Positions 17,070 to 25,604 of a stretch of DNA of 53,114 nt are shown in pieces. The notes under the pieces are model-generated. The model was not told where the DNA came from, did not search any database, and was given only the letters and a program-made list of their open reading frames with translations. A program made the translations under genes and the position numbers. Every line of letters starts with the position of its first letter. Positions within the stretch are counted from its first letter, which is position 1. Source of the DNA: Phaeobacter sp. 11ANDIMAR09 (GTDB taxonomy: Bacteria > Pseudomonadota > Alphaproteobacteria > Rhodobacterales > Rhodobacteraceae); the NCBI RefSeq assembly GCF_001294455.1, contig NZ_LIKT01000029.1:1-53114 (forward strand). Direction: 5' to 3'.

Positions 17070-18413
17070 CTAGCGGGTAGCGGATTGCACTGCGGTGGCA
17101 ACCTCAGCCACGGTTGCGTTCAGCAGGGCCTCATCTTCGCATTCGGCCATAACCCGGATCAGCGGCTCGGTGCCGGATGTGCGGATCAACAGGCGGCCTT
17201 TGCCCTCCAGGGTGGCTTCGGCGGCGCGGATTGCGGCCTGAACCGGGGTGGCTTCGAGCGGCGTCTGGCCGATGGTAAAGCGGATGTTTTTCAGCAGCTG
17301 CGGCACCGGGTCGAACTGAGAGAGCAACTCTGAGGCGGGTTTACCGGTCTCGACCATGGCGGCCAGCATATGCAGACCCGCCATCAGCCCGTCACCGGTG
17401 GTGGCGTGATCGCTCATCACGATATGGCCGGATTGTTCCCCGCCCAGGTTAAAGCCGCCCGCGCGCATGCGTTCCACCACATAGCGATCCCCCACAGCGG
17501 TGCGTTCCAGGTGCAGCCCTTGACCCGCCAGGTGGCGTTCCAGCCCGAGGTTCGACATCACCGTCGCCACCAGGGCCCTGCCCGTCAGGGTGCCGGCCTG
17601 GGCCCAGCGACCCGCCAAGAGGGCCATCAGCTGATCGCCATCGGCCACGGTGCCGGTTTCGTCGATCATGATCACCCGATCCGCGTCGCCATCCAGACAG
17701 ATGCCCACATCGGCGCCATGGGCCACCACCGCTTCGGCGGCGGTCTGCGGCTGGGTCGAGCCACAGCCAAGATTGATATTGCGGCCATTGGGGGCAACCC
17801 CCAGGGGCACCACCTCGGCGCCCAGCTCCCAGAGCACTTCGGGGGCGATACGGTGGGCAGCGCCATTGGCGCAGTCCAGCACCACCTTGAGCCCATCAAG
17901 GCGAATGCCCCGCGGCAGCGAGGATTTCACCCGCTCGCCGTAGCGGAACCGGGCGTCATCGATGCGTTTGGCATGGCCGATATGCTGGGCCTGAGCGGGC
18001 TCTACGCCGGCCTCAATCAGGGCCTCGATCTCCAGCTCCGCCTGGTCCGAGAGTTTGAAGCCATCGGGGCCAAAAAACTTGATGCCATTGTCTTCGGCCG
18101 GGTTGTGGCTGGCTGAGATCATCACCCCGAGATCGGCGCGCATTGAGCGGGTCATCAGCCCCACGGCAGGGGTTGGCACCGGACCCAGCAAGAGCACGTT
18201 CATACCTGTTGAGGTCAGCCCGGCTGTGAGGGCGTTTTCAAACATATAGCCCGAGAGCCGGGTGTCCTTGCCGATCACCACCCGGTGCACGCCTCCGGCC
18301 TCGCGGCGGAAATAGCGTCCCACAGCGGCGCCGATGCGCAGCGCCATATCGGCGGTCATTGGATGGATATTGGCGGTGCCCCGGACCCCGTCCGTGCCAA
18401 AGAGTTTACGCAT
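17070..18413 (-). CDS. glmM: Phosphoglucosamine mutase
   Basis: A 447-aa enzyme that converts glucosamine-6-phosphate to glucosamine-1-phosphate, the step before UDP-GlcNAc for peptidoglycan, LPS and other glycans. It begins [15 protein letters not shown], the family's standard N-terminus, which fixes the start at ATG 18413. The phosphoserine motif is SASHNP with S102, at the same position as in E. coli GlmM. The metal site DGDADR is near residue 240, and the sugar-binding GEQSGH and phosphate-binding [11 protein letters not shown] motifs follow. Length and motifs are complete, so it should be active. GlmM is usually a single essential chromosomal gene. Here it lies between an RNA helicase and an EPS cluster on a rep/par-bearing replicon, so it is either a second copy that feeds glycan synthesis or evidence that the replicon is essential. 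Confidence 0.96.
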   Translation of the reverse strand: MRKLFGTDGVRGTANIHPMTADMALRIGAAVGRYFRREAGGVHRVVIGKDTRLSGYMFENALTAGLTSTGMNVLLLGPVPTPAVGLMTRSMRADLGVMISASHNPAEDNGIKFFGPDGFKLSDQAELEIEALIEAGVEPAQAQHIGHAKRIDDARFRYGERVKSSLPRGIRLDGLKVVLDCANGAAHRIAPEVLWELGAEVVPLGVAPNGRNINLGCGSTQPQTAAEAVVAHGADVGICLDGDADRVIMIDETGTVADGDQLMALLAGRWAQAGTLTGRALVATVMSNLGLERHLAGQGLHLERTAVGDRYVVERMRAGGFNLGGEQSGHIVMSDHATTGDGLMAGLHMLAAMVETGKPASELLSQFDPVPQLLKNIRFTIGQTPLEATPVQAAIRAAEATLEGKGRLLIRTSGTEPLIRVMAECEDEALLNATVAEVATAVQSATR

Positions 18414-18633
18414 TTTTATGTCCCATAGATCTTGGGCCTCATCGGGCCAGTGTCGCAGCCGCGGATCCGAAGCCTTTGAGGGTAGAATAAAGCAGCCAGA
18501 GCGCAGCGCCAGAGGGGCGTGACGGATCTGCGCCAATCCGCTGAAACTCTGCCGACGCTCTCCCGCCTGATCAGCTATCTATGGTCAGCCTCTGGGACCA
18601 GTGGCTCATGATCAGGACGTGACAAGAGACGGC

Positions 18634-18661
18634 AAAAGGCGGGCCTGCTAAAGACCCGCCT
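18634..18661 (-). terminator. Intrinsic terminator of the yjbEFH operon
   Basis: On the minus strand AGGCGGG (18661-18655) pairs with CCCGCCT (18643-18637) and is followed by TTTT. It lies about 95 bases after the yjbE stop. The rest of the 343-base gap down to the glmM start (18414-18633 and 18662-18756) shows no gene; it presumably contains the glmM promoter. Confidence 0.75.
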
Positions 18662-18756
18662 CTAAATGTCTCTGACCAGTCAAATCCCAGTTTCCAGATC
18701 GCGTCTAGACGCACGGAACACTGCGCTTGCACGGCCAGCTTCGGACAGCGCCAAGA

Positions 18757-19047
18757 TTAGTTGGAAGTACCGGTCGCTGTGGTAGTTGTGGTGGTACCGG
18801 TTGTGCCGTCTTCGTTGGTGATGGCAATGGTGACGACGGCAACGCCAATCGCGGCGGCACCTGCAACACCCCCGGCGATACCTGCGCCAAAGCCGGCACC
18901 ACCAGCGCCTGCACCACCAGCACCTGCACCAGCGCCAGCGGCCTGGTTGGTCACGGCTGCATTAACGGCATTGGGGTCGACGGTCTGTGCGGAAACTGCG
19001 GTTACGGAAGCTGCGGTCAAAAGCAGAGCTGCAAAGATATTTTTCAT
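18757..19047 (-). CDS. yjbE: YjbE/GfcA-like small exported Gly/Thr-rich protein
   Basis: A 96-aa exported protein. The signal peptide MKNIFAALLLTAASVTAVSAQ is followed by an Ala/Gly-rich zipper-like stretch (residues 35-65) and a tail of Thr repeats (GTTGTTTTTTATG). E. coli YjbE and GfcA have the same layout: signal peptide, Ala/Gly/Ser core and a run of threonines at the end. They are the first genes of EPS operons containing the lipoprotein YjbF/GfcB and the outer-membrane protein YjbH/GfcD. Here yjbH and yjbF homologues lie directly upstream on the same strand, though the gene order is reversed relative to E. coli. ATG 19047 is preceded by GGAG. The molecular role is unknown; it is presumed to help polysaccharide assembly at the cell surface. 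Confidence 0.75.
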   Translation of the reverse strand: MKNIFAALLLTAASVTAVSAQTVDPNAVNAAVTNQAAGAGAGAGGAGAGGAGFGAGIAGGVAGAAAIGVAVVTIAITNEDGTTGTTTTTTATGTSN

Positions 19048-19193
19048 AATCCAAATCTCCATTGGAATTTTGTTTGAGACAACTCTAGGCGAGCTGGCGA
19101 GAAGTTTCAACGTAAGCCATAGGGGGGAATTGCTTGATGAATGGTTTTTAGGCGAAACTCAGCGTGAAAATACTCAACCTGTGGCAAAAACGC

Positions 19194-19904
19194 CTAGCTT
19201 GAGAGGTCCCGAATGCGCAGATAGCCGATTTCTGGCCCCGCCCATTGCCGAGATTTCCAGACTTTTTGATTTTGAGAATCAACCCAATAATCATTCACAA
19301 TCACAGCTGTGCGGCCATTTTCGCCGCTTCCTTCGCAATGCTCCTGCAGATGGCGGGTGGCATAGATGCGCTCGTAGATTTCCAATGTCTGCGGACCCAG
19401 ATCACGGATGTCGCAGGCCAGGGCAACACCCTGTTCCTGGTTGTTGCCCGCGCGCAGGTGGTAGCGGCGCTCGCCGCCCGTGGCGGGGCCCGCCAGGCCT
19501 TCTTGCGCCGGAACGCTGGCAGAGATCAGATTTCCGGCCAGGCCACGGCTGGCGATCAGCATGCCATTGCGGAAGGTCAGCGCACTATTGTCTGCGGCGC
19601 TCCAGGTGGTGATCTCGCCGGGCAGATCATCACGGCGGGTCAAGACCAGTCCCAGATAGCCTGTCAGATCAGATTTTTCGACGATGACTTCCAGATGCGG
19701 CTGCGGGAATTGATCAAGAAAGGCCCTGTTGATCTGCAACGGTGCAGGCGGGCCGGCGCGGCGTTCGGCAATCAGCGCCCGGATCGAGCGCCCCAGCTCG
19801 ATGGCGCCGCTGGCTTCTTCGGGGCCCTTGCTGCAGCCGCCCAGGGCCAGCAATGCGGTCAGGGCGGTCACACCGACCGCGCGGGAGAGAGGCAGAGTAA
19901 TCAT
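19194..19904 (-). CDS. yjbF: YjbF/GfcB family outer-membrane lipoprotein (exopolysaccharide operon)
   Basis: A 236-aa lipoprotein. Its signal peptide ends in the lipobox LALGGC with the lipidated cysteine at residue 24. The second residue after the cysteine is Lys, not Asp, so outer-membrane sorting is expected. The body resembles the group-4 capsule lipoprotein family (YjbF/GfcB), with ERIYATRHLQEHCEG and VNDYWVDSQNQKVWKSRQW near the C-terminus as recognisable blocks. Its start overlaps the end of yjbH by four bases (ATGA type), so translation is coupled. Together with the neighbouring genes it should act in secretion or surface assembly of an exopolysaccharide. The exact biochemical role in this family is not settled. 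Confidence 0.82.
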   Translation of the reverse strand: MITLPLSRAVGVTALTALLALGGCSKGPEEASGAIELGRSIRALIAERRAGPPAPLQINRAFLDQFPQPHLEVIVEKSDLTGYLGLVLTRRDDLPGEITTWSAADNSALTFRNGMLIASRGLAGNLISASVPAQEGLAGPATGGERRYHLRAGNNQEQGVALACDIRDLGPQTLEIYERIYATRHLQEHCEGSGENGRTAVIVNDYWVDSQNQKVWKSRQWAGPEIGYLRIRDLSS

Positions 19905-22141
19905 TCCCAGAACCTCACGCGTTGATCCTGCAGACGGATGCGATGGGCCTCGCGGATGGAACCATAAAGCCGCCCTGGCACCGCCACCCGCTGGCCGCCA
20001 TCCCGTTGGGTGGGGCGAATGGTCAGGCCAAAGCCCCGGCGGTTGGGTTTGCCCAGCATCCAGCCCAGCGGAATACGGAAGCGGAATCCCTTGTCAAAGG
20101 AGCCTTCGCCAAAATCTGCCGAGGAGACATTGGTCAGGGTAAAGAAGGCGCCCACCGCCCAGCCATTGTTAAACACCCGGTCCAGGCTGAAGGTGCCGCC
20201 GTAATCGCCGGCCAGATAGCGTCCGGCATCCAGCTGCAGCTGATAATTGCTGCCCAATTCGTAATAGAGCGAGGCATGGCCGGTGAAGGTTTTGTAATCA
20301 AGAAAGGAAAAGCGCTGGTCATAGTCGCGCTGGATTACATAGTTGGCCTCGACCCCCAGGGCCAGCGGGCTGTTCACCGGTTTCCACAGCAGCTCGCCCG
20401 ATACGCCGCCAAACATGGTCTCAAAGATCCCACCGGTGGCGCGGGCATAGAGGTCGCGGCCGGGTTTCCAGTGACGCGTCACATAGAGATTTTCCAGGGT
20501 GGTGCCATGTTGGGCATAGAGCGAAATATCGGTGCGTACATGGGGCAGCACCGAATTGGAGGCGCGGGTATTGCTGATATTGCCCGCCAGACGCTGGCGC
20601 AGGGCGCCGCCGATCAGCCAGCCGGGGGCTGGGGCGTAGCTGGCGGTCAGATCCAGGCCAAAATCGATCCGGAAGGGACGCGCCGGATCAAAATAAGAGG
20701 GTTTGGTATAGGGGGCAAAGCTGGTTGAAAACGCCGGGTAGAGTTCCTCCGAGAACACCGCGTCCTCGCTCAAGGGGCGGGCGGCGGTGATGCCGGTTAC
20801 GGCATTGATACTCTCGCTGGCCTCAGGGGAAAATTCCAGCGCCTCCAAATCCGAGCGGCGCACCGTCACCGTCGACAAGCCGATGCCGCTGCGCACCGGG
20901 GTGATGCGGAAGGTCTCGACCGAGGCCGGCAGATAGGCTGTCATGATCCGGGCCACGCGCCCCACTGCCTGCATATCTGACTGATAGCGCGGGTTGCGAT
21001 AGCGCAGCTCCACCTCGGTGGCGTCAAAGGTAATGGCCTCGAGAATCAGCCCGTCCTGTTTCAGCGCCTCGGCCACCTGATCGCGAAACACCGTGGTCTG
21101 CTGGGTGCTGGCGGGCCAGTTCTGGTTCCAATTGGCCTCTGTCCGGGCCCAATGGCTGCGCGGAATGATCGGCTGGGCAGCGGGCACCACCATCGGGGTG
21201 ATGGGCTGTTTGGGGTTCAGTTGGAACTGGGCACTGAAGCCCAGTTCAGTGCCATAGAGATAATAGGCCCCAAGGCGGGTGCGATCACTGTATTGGTATT
21301 CGACACCAAAGTTCAGCGAGGATTTGCGCTCAAAGACATCTGAGACCTGTGTCTCAGTGACATAGGCGTCCGTGGAATATTCTGCCTTCAGGCTGAGACG
21401 GTCGGTGGGCTGCCATTCAATGCCGCCAAAGGGGGAAAAATCGCCCCGGAACCACTGATCATAGGACAGTTCCCCCCCGGTGCCACCGCCGACAAAGGAG
21501 GGGCGTACCCCACCGATATTGCCAATGGCGCCATGGGTGCCCAGCCGTCCCCAGCCCAGCCCGGCCGAGATTTTCAGCTCGCCAGGGCCGCTGCGGCGCG
21601 ACAGCACCGGGGTTTGGAACCGCTTGGTGGCAACAAAATATTCTGCCGCATAGACCCCGGTGCCGGCAAAATCCTGCAGCCCCATGGTGACCTCGGGCAG
21701 CCAACCACGTTCCTTCCACAGCCGCGCGCGCACGTCAAAGCCACGGTCATAATAGGTGGAAAAGCCAAAGAGATTCAGGTTCCTGATCCCATTGTAGCGA
21801 AAGCTGGCCGAAAGCCAGGGCAGCGCCTGAAAGGTGATATTGTAGCGGCTTTGGCCACCAAACCAGGAATAGCTCACCGCATAGGTGCCATCGGGCAGCA
21901 TCTCAGCCGAGGGTGTGTCGATGATGCCGGGGGTGCCATAAAAATTCAGCGCTGGGGGCGGCAGCGGTTTGAACCGCGGCGCGGCCTGGGCTGAGCCGGG
22001 GGCCGGATCAACCGGATCGCGGGTGAGTTCTGGGCCCCAGGCCAGGACGGACCCGGTGGCCAGGATCAGGCTGGCGACAAACGCCACAACCGCAGTGCTG
22101 ATCAGGGCGATCCTGAAGGTGAGGGAAGAGCTGCGGGTCAC
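19901..22141 (-). CDS. yjbH: YjbH/GfcD family outer-membrane beta-barrel protein (exopolysaccharide operon)
   Basis: A 746-aa exported outer-membrane protein. A hydrophobic N-terminal export signal (IALISTAVVAFVASLILATG) is followed by the family hallmark YGTPGIIDTPSAEMLPDGTY near residues 68-87. Long stretches of alternating aromatic and polar residues follow, as expected for two beta-barrel regions, and the C-terminus carries aromatic barrel strands. The E. coli relatives YjbH and GfcD are lipoproteins, but no lipobox cysteine is visible here. GTG 22141 is the start, with AAGGCAG upstream. The gene is first of the yjbH-yjbF-yjbE unit. No yjbG (GfcC) gene is present, although it normally belongs to the set. 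The protein is presumed to help the polysaccharide across or onto the outer membrane. Confidence 0.85.
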   Translation of the reverse strand: MTRSSSLTFRIALISTAVVAFVASLILATGSVLAWGPELTRDPVDPAPGSAQAAPRFKPLPPPALNFYGTPGIIDTPSAEMLPDGTYAVSYSWFGGQSRYNITFQALPWLSASFRYNGIRNLNLFGFSTYYDRGFDVRARLWKERGWLPEVTMGLQDFAGTGVYAAEYFVATKRFQTPVLSRRSGPGELKISAGLGWGRLGTHGAIGNIGGVRPSFVGGGTGGELSYDQWFRGDFSPFGGIEWQPTDRLSLKAEYSTDAYVTETQVSDVFERKSSLNFGVEYQYSDRTRLGAYYLYGTELGFSAQFQLNPKQPITPMVVPAAQPIIPRSHWARTEANWNQNWPASTQQTTVFRDQVAEALKQDGLILEAITFDATEVELRYRNPRYQSDMQAVGRVARIMTAYLPASVETFRITPVRSGIGLSTVTVRRSDLEALEFSPEASESINAVTGITAARPLSEDAVFSEELYPAFSTSFAPYTKPSYFDPARPFRIDFGLDLTASYAPAPGWLIGGALRQRLAGNISNTRASNSVLPHVRTDISLYAQHGTTLENLYVTRHWKPGRDLYARATGGIFETMFGGVSGELLWKPVNSPLALGVEANYVIQRDYDQRFSFLDYKTFTGHASLYYELGSNYQLQLDAGRYLAGDYGGTFSLDRVFNNGWAVGAFFTLTNVSSADFGEGSFDKGFRFRIPLGWMLGKPNRRGFGLTIRPTQRDGGQRVAVPGRLYGSIREAHRIRLQDQRVRFWE

Positions 22142-22265
22142 CGAATCAAACTGCCTTATGCTGGGTGGGTCATACAGCTCGTGTAGGTGCTGCGCGCGTT
22201 GCTGCGGTTAGAACACAGATGCCCCTCGGGGATCAACGCGGGCACGCAGACTGGATTGGTTTGGG

Positions 22266-24140
22266 TCAGGAAGATTTCCGGTCTGTGTCCCCGTGGCCAT
22301 AGCCCTCGACCCAGCGATCCAGCAACCGGCGCGCGGCCGCCTCGTCGCCCGCTGCCAGGGCCGCCCGCAGCCCGCGTATGAAAGTCGCCACTTCGATCTC
22401 CGACAGGGCACTCTCGCGGGCGCAAAAGATCTTGGCATGGCGGGTGGTGATCAGCTCATCCGTCAGGGTGAGCTCTTCTTCCAGTTTTTCGCCCGGGCGC
22501 AGCCCGATAATCTGGATTTCGATATCGCCTTCGGGATTGTCGGCATCGCGCAGGGTGTAGCCGGCGCTTTCGATCACCTGGCGTGCCAGCTGCAGGATCG
22601 GCACGGCGTCTCCCATGTCGAGCACAAAAACCTCACCGCCCAGGGCCTCGGCACCGGCCTGCAACACCAGCTGCACCGCCTCGGAGATGGTCATGAAATA
22701 GCGTTTCACCCGGGGATCGGTCACCGTCACCGGGCCGCCACGGCTGATCTGATCCTGAAACAACGGCACCACCGACCCCGAGGAGCCCAGCACATTGCCA
22801 AAGCGCACCATGGTAAAGATGGTGCCCGTGCTGCGCTGCGCCAAATCCTGCAGCAGCAGTTCTGCCATGCGTTTGGAGGCCCCCATCACATTGGTTGGGC
22901 GCACCGCCTTATCCGATGAAATCAGGATAAAGCGTTCGACCCCGGCCTGGGCGGCCGCCTGCGCCAGATTCTGGGTGCCAAAGACATTATTGGCAAGTCC
23001 AGGCAATGGGTTGGCCTCAACCAGGGGCACATGTTTATAGGCGGCAGCATGCAGCACCACCTGAACGCCATGGCTCTCCAACACGCCGCGCACCTGGCGG
23101 GGATCGGTAACCGAGCCCAGGATCGGGACAATCTCGACACCGCTCTCAAGAGCCTGCTGTTCCAGTTCCTGATGCACGGTATAAAGCGCCAGTTCGCTGA
23201 GCTCGAACAGCACCAGTTTACTGGGGCGGCAGGCCAGCACCTGGCGGCAGAGTTCCGAGCCGATGGAACCGCCGGCGCCAGAAATCAGCACCACCCGCTC
23301 GGCATAGGAGGTTGCGGCCTCATTCAGTGGCAGGGTGCGGGCAGCGCGGCCAAGGAAATTCTGCGGCGCCACCGGCGTCAGCTTGTCGACCAGGGCCTCT
23401 TCGCCAATCAATTGCGCAAAGGAGGGCAGCGCCTGCACCTCCAGGCCGAGTCTCTGCAGCCGTTGAATGACCTGGGCCTGCCGGGGCTGGCTCTGCGACG
23501 GCATGGCCAGCAGCACCCGGTTGATCTGGCGGGTTTCCACCAGTTCCTGAATGCGCGCAGGAGAAAAGACCTGCAGCCCCATCAGGGTCATGCCCTGCAG
23601 GGAGCCATTGTCATCGACAAAGGCCACGGGATCGATGCCGTCATGGGATTTCAAGGCCTGGGCCAGCTGGGTGCCGGTGGTGCCTGCTCCATAGATCAGC
23701 ACCCGGCAGCGCGGCGCGGCGCGGCGATAGATCACCAGCACGACCTGATGCATCAAGGTTCGGGTGGCCATCATAAAAAGCACCAGGCTGGTGGCAAAGA
23801 CCACATAGGTGCCGGGACTGAGGCGGGGGCCAAACAGCTGGGTCAGCAGCGCCAGGGTGACCGCCGTCAGCGCCGCCACCACGGCGGTCTGCCCCACGGC
23901 GTGACGTTCATAGGCGTTGAGCTGAACCATAGGCAGCCCCAGCCAGATCGAGGCCAGCGCCATGACAGCCATCACATAGGGCAACACCGGCAAGAGCGCC
24001 ACCAGGCTGTGCAGGGCCTCGACGGGGGCGGGCTGCAGGATCAGGGTAAAGAGCAGCGTCAGAGGGATCAGCGCCAGGTCGATCGCCAGAAAAATATAGG
24101 ATTTCTGTTTGCGCGACAGCACATTGATCAGATCTATCAT
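22266..24140 (-). CDS. FlaA1/CapD-type membrane-bound nucleotide-sugar dehydratase/epimerase
   Basis: A protein of about 624 aa. Four hydrophobic helices fill the first 140 residues. A Rossmann-like CoA-binding domain follows (YGAGTTGTQLAQAL near 148), then an extended SDR domain with GAGGSIGSELCRQV for NAD(P) and SSDKAVRPTNVMGASKRMAE. The usual SDR Tyr of YxxxK is Met here (MGASK), as in the FlaA1/PglF class of UDP-GlcNAc 4,6-dehydratases. It should convert a UDP-sugar to a 4-keto-6-deoxy intermediate used to build the first sugar of the repeat. ATG 24140 is preferred over TTG 24155. It lies 124 bases upstream of yjbH on the same strand and near the phosphoglycosyl transferase gene. The exact substrate and product are not determined from sequence. 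Confidence 0.88.
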   Translation of the reverse strand: MIDLINVLSRKQKSYIFLAIDLALIPLTLLFTLILQPAPVEALHSLVALLPVLPYVMAVMALASIWLGLPMVQLNAYERHAVGQTAVVAALTAVTLALLTQLFGPRLSPGTYVVFATSLVLFMMATRTLMHQVVLVIYRRAAPRCRVLIYGAGTTGTQLAQALKSHDGIDPVAFVDDNGSLQGMTLMGLQVFSPARIQELVETRQINRVLLAMPSQSQPRQAQVIQRLQRLGLEVQALPSFAQLIGEEALVDKLTPVAPQNFLGRAARTLPLNEAATSYAERVVLISGAGGSIGSELCRQVLACRPSKLVLFELSELALYTVHQELEQQALESGVEIVPILGSVTDPRQVRGVLESHGVQVVLHAAAYKHVPLVEANPLPGLANNVFGTQNLAQAAAQAGVERFILISSDKAVRPTNVMGASKRMAELLLQDLAQRSTGTIFTMVRFGNVLGSSGSVVPLFQDQISRGGPVTVTDPRVKRYFMTISEAVQLVLQAGAEALGGEVFVLDMGDAVPILQLARQVIESAGYTLRDADNPEGDIEIQIIGLRPGEKLEEELTLTDELITTRHAKIFCARESALSEIEVATFIRGLRAALAAGDEAAARRLLDRWVEGYGHGDTDRKSS

Positions 24141-24677
24141 CCCTGGGTTGCCCAATGCTTTTGGCCTCTATTTATCGCTGAGCGCGGTTTACTGAAATTC
24201 CGGACTGGAAACCAGAGCCTCTGTGCCGCTCTGAAGTGTTATAAAATATCTCTATGTCGTTTTGGTCGGTATCACGTTCAAAAAAGCATGGTTTCAAGAG
24301 GCGGTTTGGTCGAATTGCCCCAGTTTATTAAAAAGAATGCAGCCTTGCAATCTGGGGTTGCCCGTCGCTTTTAAAACAGGCGAGATTTGGCGGGTAATCG
24401 CCTTTTGAAACAAGGCGGCCTTTGAGACTTAGGTATCGGCGCGGGCACGAAGTTGGGTGCAGTAGAGTTTGTTAATATCAAAAACCACCATCCTGCCAGT
24501 ATTTGTAGGGCTTCCATCTAACATAGAAAGGGCAGGCGGAGCAACGAAAAGTCCCAGACGCGCTCTGTTTCTGTCCCTCACCTCTGTAATAATGGCGTGT
24601 CTTTTACGTCGCTCAGGACAGAGTAATTGGCGCCGCTCCCAGCATAGGTCAGGAGCGGCGCTTATGGCCGCTTCTTC
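24141..24677. other. Degenerate intergenic stretch between the CapD-like gene and the galU remnant
   Basis: No convincing gene is seen. The first part (24180-24400) is AT-richer than its surroundings and probably holds the promoter of the CapD-like gene. A 6-bp hairpin (CGCCTT at 24399-24404 with AAGGCG at 24412-24417) lies within it. The frame of the galU remnant stays open down to 24429, but its sequence no longer resembles GalU after about 24678. Confidence 0.4.
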
Positions 24678-24934
24678 TGCGGCCTTGTCCATGTTTGTGA
24701 CCTTGTTGAGGTATTGCGTCGGATCATCGCGCAGCTCGGGGCGTGAGAGGGCAAAGGAAACGGTGGCCTGTAGAAAGCCGGCCTTAGAGCCGCAATCATA
24801 ACGCTCGCCCTGGAAACGGAACCCATGGGTCGGCACCAGGGTCATGATTTCCTCGGGCACCGGTTTGGTCGCGGGCCGCAACCGGATCCCCGGACCCGCA
24901 ACCGGGAAAATCGCTTTGGTTACTTTTTACGCAT
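24678..24934 (-). pseudogene. galU: galU remnant (UTP-glucose-1-phosphate uridylyltransferase), frameshifted with internal deletion
   Basis: From ATG 24934 the minus strand reads MRKK and then a stop. One base lost from the A-run at 24924-24928 explains this, because the next frame continues KVTKAIFPVAG and PATKPVPEEIMTLV, the N-terminus of GalU. Directly after MTLV it jumps to GFRFQGERYDCGSKAGFLQA and SFALSRPELRDD, the C-terminus of GalU. The middle of the enzyme, roughly 200 residues including most of the nucleotidyl-transfer site, is missing. The remnant lies between the CapD-like and phosphoglycosyl-transferase genes, where a UDP-glucose-forming enzyme would fit. It cannot be active. An intact galU elsewhere in the genome would have to supply UDP-glucose. 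Confidence 0.85.
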
Positions 24935-24992
24935 GAGGAAGTCCTGAAATACTGTTTGATAAAAGAGGGCTGAGCCTGTGCTCTCCGGCCTC

Positions 24993-25604
24993 TTATTTGC
25001 GCCGAAAAATATTGCCTATGGTTTGAAAGACCAAATCAAAGTCAAAACACATGTTTTGATGACGCTGATAAATCAGATCCAGCCGCGCCTTGGCGGGCAC
25101 GCAGATACGGGAATAGACCGCATCGGTCTCTTCCGGGGTCTGGCAGCGCGCCAAAAGCGCGGCCTCGTGTTTGTGATAGGCAATCGAGGCGAGGCCCGTG
25201 ACACCGGGGCGTGATTTCAGCACCTTGGCGTAGAGTTCGGGGTTGGCCTCGACATATTGGCGCAGCGGCGGGCGCGGGCCGACAAAGGAGAGATCGCCTT
25301 TGAGGATATTCCACAGCTGTGGAAATTCATCCAGCCGCTTGGAGCGCAGCCAGGCGCCGGTTTTGGTGATGCGGGCCGCCTTGTCGCCGCCCGATACACC
25401 ACTGTCTTCGCTGACCACCGTCATGGTGCGCAGCTTCCACAGCCGGAAGCTGCGGCTGGGGGTGGTCATGCGATCGGCCAGGTAGAACACCGGACGCCCC
25501 TCTTTCACCAACAGCCAGATCAGGATCATCAGCAGAATGGGGCCGAGGATCACGATCAGCAGGGTGACAAAGAACAGATCAAAAAGACGTTTGCGCCAGG
25601 TCAT
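24993..25604 (-). CDS. Monotopic phosphoglycosyl transferase (undecaprenyl-phosphate sugar transferase)
   Basis: A 203-aa enzyme of the bacterial sugar transferase family (PglC type). It starts polysaccharide repeat synthesis by moving a sugar phosphate from a UDP-sugar to undecaprenyl phosphate in the inner membrane. The N-terminus has the basic membrane-anchor motif KRLFDLFFV and a re-entrant hydrophobic helix (residues 9-33). The catalytic pair is D92-E93 in RLDEFPQLWNILKGDLSFVGPRP, the family signature. The length is that of the small single-domain class. Its ATG shares one base with the stop of the upstream epimerase gene (TGATG), so the two are translationally coupled. The CapD-like enzyme nearby probably makes its substrate. 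Confidence 0.93.
   Translation of the reverse strand: MTWRKRLFDLFFVTLLIVILGPILLMILIWLLVKEGRPVFYLADRMTTPSRSFRLWKLRTMTVVSEDSGVSGGDKAARITKTGAWLRSKRLDEFPQLWNILKGDLSFVGPRPPLRQYVEANPELYAKVLKSRPGVTGLASIAYHKHEAALLARCQTPEETDAVYSRICVPAKARLDLIYQRHQNMCFDFDLVFQTIGNIFRRK

Noticed and set aside
24469-24801. Plus-strand frame over the galU remnant, possibly a transposase piece
   Set aside because: No transposase motif or terminal inverted repeats were seen; the minus strand explains half of it as galU.
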